Below, in pieces: positions 52,994 to 60,370 of a DNA stretch of 64,000 nt. The position numbers and the translations under genes were made by a program. The DNA comes from an uncultured Erythrobacter sp. Its GTDB lineage: Bacteria; Pseudomonadota; Alphaproteobacteria; Sphingomonadales; Sphingomonadaceae. The DNA lies in assembly GCA_947488155.1 (NCBI GenBank), contig CANKYK010000001.1:558001-622000 (forward strand), given 5' to 3'. The notes under the pieces were generated by a model, which saw nothing but the letters and a program-made list of their open reading frames with translations, was not told the origin of the DNA and searched no databases. The number at the start of each line of letters is the position of its first letter. Position 1 is the first letter of the stretch.

Positions 52994-54298
52994 TCACTCG
53001 GTTACAGACAGCTCTTGCGTCGGGCTCCACACCTTTATGACGTCGCCTTCATCAATTTCGAATGTCGCCACACGCCAACGGTAATCTCCATTCTCAAGGT
53101 TGGAGATGATAATGGCAGAATTTTCGAGCGCGACTTCGTCGACCAGCAATTGGCCCGGCGTCTTTGCATTCCAAAGCTGGAAAGCGCTGAGAGTATCGCC
53201 GCTGCCCTGCGTGCGCCAGGCGAATTTGAACGCATCGTCGAATGGCGATGGTTCGACCCCGCCCTCCACGCCTGCACGCTTGCGGCGGAAAGAGAATGTC
53301 CGCGACAGCCCCTCAAGGCCCGAGGCAGAAATCGCCCGGGAACGCACGAAATAACGGCCATCTTCAAGGCCATCAAAACTGGCAAGGGGCTCATTGCCGA
53401 GCCGTTCAGTCACCACTTCAACAAAGCCGGCATCCTTGGCGATTTGCGTGCGATAGCCCGCCGCCCCGCTCAGCTCATTAATCGCGAACTCGACCATTTC
53501 GGTAGTTTGGATCCGGCCTGGATCAACCAGCTCTGGCGCAGCAAGCAGGCGCTCCTGCGCGCCCAATTGATCCTTGGCTGAGGCAACACCGAAACCAGCA
53601 GCAGTCGCAGCCTCGTTCTCGCCCGCCCTAACCGCAACTTCACCTTCTAGCACTTCGGTCAGGCTGACCTCTCCATTCGGCTCAAACCCGACGCGAAATT
53701 CGGTGCCGCGTACTGCTGTCACCGCCAAAGGCGTGCCGATCCGATAACGTCCCTGACCATTCACTTTGGGCGCGATCACTTCACTACGCCCCTTTAGAAC
53801 CTTTATCTGGACATCAATCTGGCCGTTGATGAGGTAGCGGCGCGCATCGACAATACGCACCCGAGAATTGGAGGGGATGGAAAGGCGCGAATTACCATCG
53901 CCAGAGAACGCCGCAAAGCTGTTTGCGCTGGTAGTGATCTCTGCGCCCTCGCGTACAGACAAGCCAACGCGAGGTGCGACATTGCGGCCACGCGTGGTTA
54001 GGCTGACGCTGCCTGAAAAGCTCTGCAGGGTCAGCGGAACCGGGCGATATTTCAGCAGGCTACGCGGGATCTTTAAGGTCTGCCCCACCTGCATCAACCG
54101 AGGGTTCCTAACCCCATTGGCGCGGCGAACACGCTCCAGCGCGGCCGGGTTGACCAGATAACGCTTGGTCAGCTCGTACAAAGTATCCGACGGCTTCACC
54201 ACATAGCGGATCTCGCCCTCGGGCGCGGCAACGGCTTGGGTCGTCGCCGAGGCGAAAAACGCCCCCGCAATCAATATTTTCAGCGCAGCGTGCTTCAT
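52994..54298 (-). CDS. LysM and FecR domain protein, exported
   Basis: This 434-residue protein has a signal peptide (MKHAALKILIAGAFFASA...AVAA). A LysM peptidoglycan-binding domain is at about residues 30-77 (YVVKPSDTLYELTKRYLVNPAALERVRRANG). A FecR domain is at about 95-215 (GLSVREGAEITTSANSFAAFSGDGNSRLSI, LAVTAVRGTEFRVGF). A fibronectin-like C-terminal region follows. It should sit in the periplasm on peptidoglycan. FecR and CHASE2 proteins are often neighbours, and the FecR protein is thought to feed an envelope signal to the kinase. It is the first gene of the two-gene unit. Confidence 0.9.
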   Translation of the reverse strand: MKHAALKILIAGAFFASATTQAVAAPEGEIRYVVKPSDTLYELTKRYLVNPAALERVRRANGVRNPRLMQVGQTLKIPRSLLKYRPVPLTLQSFSGSVSLTTRGRNVAPRVGLSVREGAEITTSANSFAAFSGDGNSRLSIPSNSRVRIVDARRYLINGQIDVQIKVLKGRSEVIAPKVNGQGRYRIGTPLAVTAVRGTEFRVGFEPNGEVSLTEVLEGEVAVRAGENEAATAAGFGVASAKDQLGAQERLLAAPELVDPGRIQTTEMVEFAINELSGAAGYRTQIAKDAGFVEVVTERLGNEPLASFDGLEDGRYFVRSRAISASGLEGLSRTFSFRRKRAGVEGGVEPSPFDDAFKFAWRTQGSGDTLSAFQLWNAKTPGQLLVDEVALENSAIIISNLENGDYRWRVATFEIDEGDVIKVWSPTQELSVTE

Positions 54299-54373
54299 GC
54301 AAAATCCTCCGATCCTTCAGGTATAACACCTTGAAGGGCCGCGAAACCAGTATCGGCTCGCCGCAATCAAATT

Positions 54374-54602
54374 TTACATGTTTTGAGCGGCGCGAAAGCG
54401 CGGAAAGGCATTCTGCATCTTCATCTTGCCGCGGCCCTCGGTTTCTCGCTCGATGATCGCCTCGCGCTCTTTAAAATGTGGGTCCTCCAGCATGTCTTTC
54501 GCGGTGTAGACCCGGCCTGCCGCGATCTTTACCAACCATGCGCTCAACCGCGAGCACCTCAACAAGGTGATCCCGGCGTTCGAGTTTGGTGGATCCTTCA
54601 TC
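54374..54602 (-). pseudogene. Remnant of a family III (CaiB/BaiF) CoA-transferase
   Basis: The minus strand encodes AAGRVYTAKDMLEDPHFKEREAI, which matches the conserved C-terminal region of CaiB/BaiF CoA-transferases (GPVY..D...DPHF..R). Just upstream the plausible continuation (KLERRDHLVEVLAVERMVGKD) is in another frame, so a frameshift separates them. No start, N-terminal domain or full C-terminus exists, so only a fragment of about 75 codons remains. It lies between two regulatory loci and is probably a deletion scar. Confidence 0.6.
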
Positions 54603-54715
54603 TAGTGACCAGACCGCCCGTTGATGGATTAGGTTCATCGAGCTCGACGCTTAATGACGTCGCTCTTTAACGCAGCCGCTTGAAACCACTTGGCCGCTAT
54701 TGATCGCCGCGAACG

Positions 54716-55159
54716 CTAGGCTCTCATATCTTTCGATGATCCAAGGCTGATATGTGAGGTTATACGGGCGACTTGTGGCAGAATGCCCAGCGTATCAGCG
54801 TGAAAGGATTTATAGCGCGCCAAACTGCCGACTTCGACCCGCAGCAGATACTCCACTGATCCAGTAATATTGTGACATTCGCGGACCTCATCGGCCAGCT
54901 CCATCGCGACTTCGAACTCTTTTGCATCTTTGGCAAGATGGGCGGAAAGCCCAACCATAACAAATACTGTGATCTCTCCGCCTAGCCTGTGCCGGTCTAG
55001 GATCGCGCGATAGCCCTTGATGTAGCCACTCTGTTCCAACTCTTGAGTTCTGCGCGAACAGGCAGAGGCAGAAAGGCCAACTTTGTCCGCCAGATTGGTA
55101 TTGCTGATTCGGCCTTCACATTCCAAAATACACAATATTTTTTCGTCAATCTGATCCAT
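54716..55159 (-). CDS. Lrp/AsnC-family transcriptional regulator
   Basis: This 147-residue protein starts at ATG 55159 (MDQIDEKIL), the usual start of the family; a further upstream start is less likely. The helix-turn-helix is at about residues 19-40 (NTNLADKVGLSASACSRRTQELEQ) and the RAM ligand-binding domain follows (VFVMVGLSAH, ECHNITGSVEYLLRVEVGSLARY). It is divergent from an indoleamine 2,3-dioxygenase gene 107 bp away. Regulators of this type next to tryptophan-degrading genes usually respond to tryptophan or kynurenine (compare KynR). AT-rich inverted repeats overlap its own start. Confidence 0.92.
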   Translation of the reverse strand: MDQIDEKILCILECEGRISNTNLADKVGLSASACSRRTQELEQSGYIKGYRAILDRHRLGGEITVFVMVGLSAHLAKDAKEFEVAMELADEVRECHNITGSVEYLLRVEVGSLARYKSFHADTLGILPQVARITSHISLGSSKDMRA

Positions 55160-55240
55160 TACACAATTATTCACTGTTCTAGAGCGATTTGTCAATGTGA
55201 TTTGCAACCATTCGCACCGGATTGCGCGTTATTATTGTGC
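55125..55240. promoter_or_regulatory. Candidate Lrp-type operators between the regulator and IDO
   Basis: Three related A+T-rich elements lie here. AAAATA-CACAA-TATTTT is a perfect inverted repeat at 55125-55141, inside codons 7-12 of the regulator gene. ACACAATTATT is at 55161-55171. Its inverted relative TTATTATTGTGC is at 55229-55240, about 27 bp before the IDO start. The ACACAAT core is shared. The spacing could support DNA wrapping by an Lrp octamer. Confidence 0.5.
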
Positions 55241-55266
55241 CCGATTAAAACAATGGGAAATCAAGA

Positions 55267-56463
55267 ATGGCGAACGCATCCAATTCCAACCTCGCGATCA
55301 AACCGCTTGGCGAATATGACATGTCTGCAAACGGTGGTTTCTTGTGCCGATATGACGCCGCAAAGGTTGAACTGACAGGTGCTTGGGGCGATGCCGCATC
55401 TGTGGCTAGCAAGCTCCCGCAAGTCCTACCTTCAAACCGTGTACGCGCCTTTCTTCAGTCACGTCTTCCGCACCCTGAGGACCTCTCAGAGGTGTCCGCT
55501 CTAACCGATGCACAGGCGCGCATGGCGACGGTGCATTACACCTTCATGGTGCAATCCTATATCTGGGGCGAGACGGCACATACGGACCGGCTCCCCGCTG
55601 CTCTGGCAGTGCCGATGGTCACGCTGGCTGACCGATTGGGGCAGCAGCCGCTGCTGACCTATGCCTCTTACGTTCTGGACAATTGGGCTTTGATCGATCC
55701 GTCTAAGCCGTTGGGACTCGACAATATCCAGATGATCCAGAATTTTCTTGGAGGTCAGGATGAGGCGTGGTTTGTATTGGTGCATGTAGCGATCGAAGCG
55801 CGCGCAGGCGAAGTCTTTGCACGCTTTGCAGACATCCATGAAGCAGCCACCCGCAAAGACACAGCGGTTGCAGGCGAACTGCTTGAGAAAACAGCCGAGA
55901 CTTGGGCGCAAATCAACGCGCTGTTTGATAGAATGCCAGAACGGTGTGATCCCTATATCTATTTTGAGCGGGTCCGGCCCTACATTCATGGTTGGAAGGA
56001 CAATCCCGCCCTTCCCAATGGGGTGATTTACGAGGGTGTTGAGCGCTTTGGCACGGTGGCACAGGCCTATCGCGGGCAAACAGGATCGCAATCCTCAATT
56101 GTCCCAAGCATGGATGCGTTGCTGGGTGTGGGACATGCTGCTGATCCACTGCGCGCGTTTCTAGATCAATTGCACGCATATCGTCCCCAGCCTCATCGCC
56201 GATTTGTCGACGACGTGCGTTCAAACAGTGGGCTACGTGGATTTGTCGAAGATGCAGGTTCAGCTGCGCTAACCGACGCCTACAACGCCAATATTCAGGC
56301 CGTGGCCGATTTTCGAACGCGCCATCTCGAATATGCCGCCAGTTACATCAACAAGCAGGGTAAGCGGAACGCTGGCAATGATACGGAGGTTGGCACTGGA
56401 GGCACCCCGTTTATGCGTTATCTCAAGAAGCACCGTGATGAGACACAGGCAAACCTGCTGTAG
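55267..56463 (+). CDS. Indoleamine 2,3-dioxygenase-like heme enzyme
   Basis: This 398-residue protein has the IDO signatures GQTGSQSSIVPSMDALLGVGH and YRPQPHRRFVDDV. The proximal heme histidine is in FRTRHLEYAASYI (H353, equivalent to H346 of human IDO1). The N-terminal helical half is also IDO-like (GEYDMSANGGFLCRYD, PHPEDLSEVSALTDAQARMATVHYTFMVQSYIW). It should open the indole ring of tryptophan or a related indoleamine with O2, like kynA but with different structure and specificity. It is divergent from an Lrp/AsnC regulator, and the other kyn genes are 7 kb away. Bacterial members are rarer than TDO. Confidence 0.88.
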   Translation: MANASNSNLAIKPLGEYDMSANGGFLCRYDAAKVELTGAWGDAASVASKLPQVLPSNRVRAFLQSRLPHPEDLSEVSALTDAQARMATVHYTFMVQSYIWGETAHTDRLPAALAVPMVTLADRLGQQPLLTYASYVLDNWALIDPSKPLGLDNIQMIQNFLGGQDEAWFVLVHVAIEARAGEVFARFADIHEAATRKDTAVAGELLEKTAETWAQINALFDRMPERCDPYIYFERVRPYIHGWKDNPALPNGVIYEGVERFGTVAQAYRGQTGSQSSIVPSMDALLGVGHAADPLRAFLDQLHAYRPQPHRRFVDDVRSNSGLRGFVEDAGSAALTDAYNANIQAVADFRTRHLEYAASYINKQGKRNAGNDTEVGTGGTPFMRYLKKHRDETQANLL

Positions 56464-56647
56464 CCCAATTGGCATAACGCGCCGCGACACGACCGGGATC
56501 CAGGCTGTTGTTGGCTCAATTGGCGGCACCAGGAAAGCTGGGTTGCAGTAGAATATTGGCACCTTCGGACGATTGGCAAACTTATTTGATGTGACGGTCA
56601 AATTTCACTGGGTAGTCGGACGCTGTGCATTTTCGTATGCTGCTGAC

Positions 56648-57580
56648 ATGGATATTCTCGACGACGTTCTCGATACGCTTGACCTTAAGGGCGCGCTCTA
56701 CTTCCGCACAGATTTTTCGGGAGCTTGGTCGGTCACCGTGCCAGTGCTCCCGTGCGCCGCTCGATTTCATCTGGTGGTCCAAGGCCAATGTACGGTCACG
56801 CTTCCCAACAAAGAGCCGTGGGTGCTCAGCCCCGGTGATTTGATCCTGATCCCGCGCGGCCAAACGCATATTCTGTCGGACACGCCAGTGGAAACGGCTC
56901 CGCCGCTCGAAACAGTGCTGGACCAGGTCGGATATGACGGGAACGGTTTTCTAAAGGTTGGTGATGGCGATGCCAATGCGAGCACGCAATTGATCTGCGG
57001 TCACTTCACATTCCGTCAGAAAGCCGATCATGCGATGCTGCGTGCGATGCCGGAAACACTGCTGACCACCTCTTCAATGCGGGCGAAGAACCCATGGTTA
57101 GACGACATACTGCGGTTGATCAGCCGCCATATGCTGTCCGACAAATCCGGGCTGGAGGCGTCGGTCAGGCGTTTATCGGAAGTGATGTTCATCGAATTGA
57201 TGCGGATCGGGATTGAATCCGGGGAGCAAGGTGGGATCCAGCCGGCACTAAGAGGCTTTCAGGACCCCCAGATCGGGCGTGCCCTGGCGATTATTCATAA
57301 AGAATTGTCAGACCCCTGGACCGTGAACAGCCTAGCGCATGAGGTGGGGATGTCGCGCAGCAGTTTCGCAGAGAAGTTTGCTGAATTGATGGGGCAAGGA
57401 CCGATGTCCTACCTGTCGGATTGGCGGCTGCAAAAGGCACTAGCCTTGCTCGAAACGGGCACAGAAAATGTTCAGCAAGTTGCGACTCAAACGGGATACC
57501 GTTCGCCCGCGGCATTCACGCGCGCCTTTGCCACAAAATTTGGTGAAACACCGACACACTATCGGAAATCCATGACCTGA
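56648..57580 (+). CDS. AraC-family regulator with cupin sensor domain
   Basis: The start is ATG 56648 (MDILDDVLDTLDLKGALYFR), the usual beginning of this family, giving 310 residues. The N-terminal cupin (AraC_binding/cupin_6; GQCTVTLPNKEPWVLSPGDLILIPRGQTHIL) is followed by two helix-turn-helices (WTVNSLAHEVGMSRSSFAEKFAELMGQGPMSYLSDWRLQKAL and VQQVATQTGYRSPAAFTRAFATKFGETPTHYR). It probably activates the AhpD-like gene starting 115 bp downstream. Its inducer is unknown. Confidence 0.92.
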   Translation: MDILDDVLDTLDLKGALYFRTDFSGAWSVTVPVLPCAARFHLVVQGQCTVTLPNKEPWVLSPGDLILIPRGQTHILSDTPVETAPPLETVLDQVGYDGNGFLKVGDGDANASTQLICGHFTFRQKADHAMLRAMPETLLTTSSMRAKNPWLDDILRLISRHMLSDKSGLEASVRRLSEVMFIELMRIGIESGEQGGIQPALRGFQDPQIGRALAIIHKELSDPWTVNSLAHEVGMSRSSFAEKFAELMGQGPMSYLSDWRLQKALALLETGTENVQQVATQTGYRSPAAFTRAFATKFGETPTHYRKSMT

Positions 57581-57695
57581 ATTTGCATATCGTCCGGATG
57601 AATTTGCATTCTATCGCGATTTAGTCATGTAGTATTGCCATATCGTCCAATCCGGTCAAATCCCGCTCCATCGTCAAACTAACGAAGGAGCAAAC

Positions 57696-58247
57696 ATGTC
57701 ACGCATACCACCAATCACTTCGGAACAAGCCGATCCAAAGGCCGCCGAACTTCTCGGCAACGTAAAGTCTAGCCTGGGCATGGTGCCCAATATCTTTGGC
57801 ACGATGGCAAACGCCCCATCGTTGCTGGAGGGATATCTGGGCCTCTCAGGTGCGCTCGGCGCCTCCAGCCTCTCAGGCAAGCTCAATGAACAGATCGCTC
57901 TCGTCGTCGCTGGCGCCAATCAGTGCGATTATTGTGCATCGGCACACACGGCACTCGGCGGAATGGCCGGTGTTGATGCCGACGAAATGGCCCGCAACCT
58001 TTCCGGTCAATCGGATGATCCTCGCACACAATTGGTGCTCAATTTTGCCTCAGAGATCGTCAGTGCCAAAGGCCACGTCAGCGATGATCGCATCGCAGAG
58101 CTGCGCGAAAACGGCTTTTCTGACCGTGAGATGCTGGAAATTTTTGGTCAAGTCATGGCTAATATTTTCACAAATTATTTCAACCACTTGGCTGAAACTG
58201 AAATCGACTTCCCGGTCGTGACAACCCCGGCTGCACAAGCCGCCTAA
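57696..58247 (+). CDS. Carboxymuconolactone decarboxylase/AhpD-like peroxidase-type protein
   Basis: This 183-residue helical protein has the redox motif C77-x-x-C80 with H84 (NQCDYCASAH), typical of AhpD-like disulfide reductases. The start is ATG 57696 with GAAGGAG upstream. It may detoxify peroxides or act in general redox defence. It is preceded by the AraC regulator and followed after 36 bp by a YHS protein, suggesting a small inducible stress unit. Decarboxylase activity is unlikely given the CxxC. Confidence 0.87.
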   Translation: MSRIPPITSEQADPKAAELLGNVKSSLGMVPNIFGTMANAPSLLEGYLGLSGALGASSLSGKLNEQIALVVAGANQCDYCASAHTALGGMAGVDADEMARNLSGQSDDPRTQLVLNFASEIVSAKGHVSDDRIAELRENGFSDREMLEIFGQVMANIFTNYFNHLAETEIDFPVVTTPAAQAA

Positions 58248-58283
58248 CCCCTATCAAAACCCAACGGAAGAGAAGGAAATATC

Positions 58284-58766
58284 ATGCTTAAACAAACTCT
58301 TATTGCATCACTTGTTGCTGCTACAGCTTTAACCTCGGGCGTCGCTATCGCTGCTGATGAATACAATGTGTCGGCAGGGCTAACCGCAGCCAATGCGCCA
58401 CTTGGCCTACACGGCGTTGACACCGTGGCCTTCATTAGCACGGGTAACCGCATCCAGGGCGCGGCCAGATTTGCCGCTGTTCATGACGGCGTTGCATATT
58501 ATTTCGCCACCCAGGAAAACCTGGACGCCTTCAACGCAAACCCAGCCAGCTATATCCCACAGAATGGCGGATTCTGCACCTTTGGCGTAGCGGTAGGCAA
58601 GAAGTTCGATGGCGATCCCCGCTGGGCTGATGTCCGTGATGGCAAACTCTACGTTTTCCTGAGCGAGGCCATCTTCAACGCATATCAAAAAGACCCAGAG
58701 GGAACGATCGTCAAGGCAGAAGCCAATTGGCAGCAAATTCGCAGCACAGCGGCCACAGACTTGTAA
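58284..58766 (+). CDS. Exported YHS-domain protein
   Basis: This 160-residue protein has a signal peptide (MLKQTLIASLVAATALTSGVAIA) and an AAD cleavage region. The YHS-type domain spans about residues 45-110 (GVDTVAFISTGNRIQGAARFAAVHDGVAYYFATQENLDAFNANPASY and NGGFCTFGVAVG). YHS domains are thought to bind metal or heme, and the single cysteine in GGFCTFG is conserved in exported members. It should be periplasmic. It lies 36 bp after the AhpD-like gene and is followed by a hairpin. Confidence 0.87.
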   Translation: MLKQTLIASLVAATALTSGVAIAADEYNVSAGLTAANAPLGLHGVDTVAFISTGNRIQGAARFAAVHDGVAYYFATQENLDAFNANPASYIPQNGGFCTFGVAVGKKFDGDPRWADVRDGKLYVFLSEAIFNAYQKDPEGTIVKAEANWQQIRSTAATDL

Positions 58767-58779
58767 ACCCGATCGGATT

Positions 58780-58804
58780 TGAGGAGGGGCGATGCTCCTC
58801 CTCA
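58780..58804 (+). terminator. Weak hairpin after the YHS gene
   Basis: TGAGGAG at 58780-58786 can pair with CTCCTCA at 58798-58804 (loop 11 bases). The following bases TTCATGTTCG are only moderately T-rich. It lies 14 bp after the YHS stop and before the MAPEG gene. Confidence 0.4.
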
Positions 58805-58863
58805 TTCATGTTCGACTGCGAACACTGAACTGATTGATAAACGACCTGAGGAGGGTCGATCCA

Positions 58864-59274
58864 ATGGAAACTGCATACACATATCTCGCTCTAAGCGGCA
58901 TTCTCACCGTCCTGTTGTGGGTGCCGTATATCACTGCACGTCTTTTTATCTGGGGCCTGCCAACCTTCTTGCATAACTATCCTGAAGGTTTCCCAGCCAG
59001 GGAGCCAGAAACACCGTTGTGGGTTGATCGGGCGAAGCGCGCGCACCTCAATATGGTGGAGACCATGCCAGCGTTTATAGCTGTGGTCGTTGCAGCAGGA
59101 TTGATTGGCGACGCATCCACCGCGAGCACAATTGGAACATGGGCATCCGTGTTCTTCTTTGCCCGGATCGCACATGCTGCGGTTTATATACTGGGTGTGC
59201 CAGGCCTCCGGACTCCGGTCTATTTGGTGTCTTGGGCCGCCATCTTGGTGATCGGTTTCACGGCCATCGGCTAG
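58864..59274 (+). CDS. MAPEG-family membrane protein
   Basis: This 136-residue protein starts at ATG 58864 with GAGGAGGG upstream. It has four hydrophobic segments and the MAPEG motif region RAKRAHLNMVETMPAFIAVVVAAG in the second helix. ARIAHAAVYILGVPGLRTPVYLVSW follows in the third and fourth. Eukaryotic MAPEG members are glutathione transferases and leukotriene synthases; bacterial members are inner-membrane proteins of mostly unknown substrate. Its place after AhpD-like and YHS genes fits detoxification. Confidence 0.88.
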   Translation: METAYTYLALSGILTVLLWVPYITARLFIWGLPTFLHNYPEGFPAREPETPLWVDRAKRAHLNMVETMPAFIAVVVAAGLIGDASTASTIGTWASVFFFARIAHAAVYILGVPGLRTPVYLVSWAAILVIGFTAIG

Positions 59275-59350
59275 GCATCCGCATTGCACTTGGCGAGGGT
59301 CTGGCGGTTTGGAACCCGGTTCCTGATCGATCGGCTGCTCAGGCGAGCCC

Positions 59351-60040
59351 ATGACTCTCGCCAAGACATGCAACAGTCAATCCCATGACGCATTCCAGGA
59401 CTCAGTCCCAAAGGTGACGGACACACGCATGGTAAAGAGCTCTAGCCCCAACATTGCACAAAACCTTGATCCACTGATCAAGGAAATCAGCGCGTGCCAG
59501 ATCTGCACCGGACTGCCACTGGGGCCAAACCCCATATTCCAGATAGGATCAAAGGCCAAAATCCTAATCGCAGGGCAAGCGCCTGGACGGATCACACACT
59601 TCAAAAGCAAACCTTTCGATGACCCTTCGGGCAATCGGCTGCGCGACTGGCTGGGTGTAGATCGCACGGCCTTCTACGATGCAGATATGTTCGCCATCGT
59701 ACCGATGGGTTTCTGCTTTCCAGGCACGGGAAAGGGCGGCGATTTGCCTCCACGAAGCGAATGCGAGCAAGCCTGGCGCAAGAAAGTGCTAGACCAATTG
59801 ACGAACATCGAATTGACGTTGGTCATCGGCAAATATGCGATGGACTGGCACTTAGGAGGCGCGAAGGGAAAAACGCTAACGGACACGGTCAGGGATTGGC
59901 GGACTTTTTGGCCGCGGGTTATGCCCTTGCCTCACCCCAGCCCCCGTAACACTCGATGGCTCAAGAACAATCCTTGGTTCGAAGCGGACGTCCTGCCCCA
60001 GCTCCGCAAAGCAACAGCCCGCATATTGCAAGACACATGA
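59351..60040 (+). CDS. Uracil-DNA glycosylase family protein
   Basis: This protein is up to 229 residues; the first 26 are dispensable and an ATG at 59429 is an alternative start. The core has the UDG-fold motifs ILIAGQAPGRITH (water-activating loop region), PFDDPSGNRLRDWLG, MGFCFPGTGKGGD and the C-terminal LPHPSPRNTRWLKNNPWF (HPSPR is the conserved His loop). Two N-terminal cysteines (CQICTG) are present, but a full 4Fe-4S set as in families 4 and 5 is not evident. It probably excises deaminated bases, though some relatives are poorly characterised. It acts in the cytoplasm. Confidence 0.82.
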   Translation: MTLAKTCNSQSHDAFQDSVPKVTDTRMVKSSSPNIAQNLDPLIKEISACQICTGLPLGPNPIFQIGSKAKILIAGQAPGRITHFKSKPFDDPSGNRLRDWLGVDRTAFYDADMFAIVPMGFCFPGTGKGGDLPPRSECEQAWRKKVLDQLTNIELTLVIGKYAMDWHLGGAKGKTLTDTVRDWRTFWPRVMPLPHPSPRNTRWLKNNPWFEADVLPQLRKATARILQDT

Positions 60041-60370
60041 CTGCCTTTGGACCAATTCTAAAGGCCATGTTCCCAGCGATACAATGAACGGTGAAAGTGC
60101 TGCTGGCCAGTCTAGGTAGCCCAGGCAAAATGCGGCAAGATAGACTGAGTACTCATATGCTTGGCATAGTGCCATCAGCGCGCAATATCAGGATCGCCGA
60201 CCGCCCAGGCAGCGGGACACACTCACCATAATACGATACACTGGCAAGAGCATTTGGACGGGCGATTACGCCGCGCAATGTTCGCGCATCATTCGCCCCC
60301 ATTATAAAATCATCAAAAAAGTTCGCCAGCTTCAAGCCGAGTGAACAATTGAGGATTTGAGGGGGAATAT
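60041..60370 (+). other. Upstream region of the second TonB-dependent receptor, no gene seen
   Basis: This 330 bp gap ends in GAGGATTTGAGGGGGAATAT, the ribosome site of the receptor. The stretch 60300-60340 is A+T-rich (TTATAAAATCATCAAAAAAG) and is a plausible promoter. No Fur box or known operator was recognised. A minus-strand frame across 60153-60377 has no recognisable protein. Confidence 0.5.
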
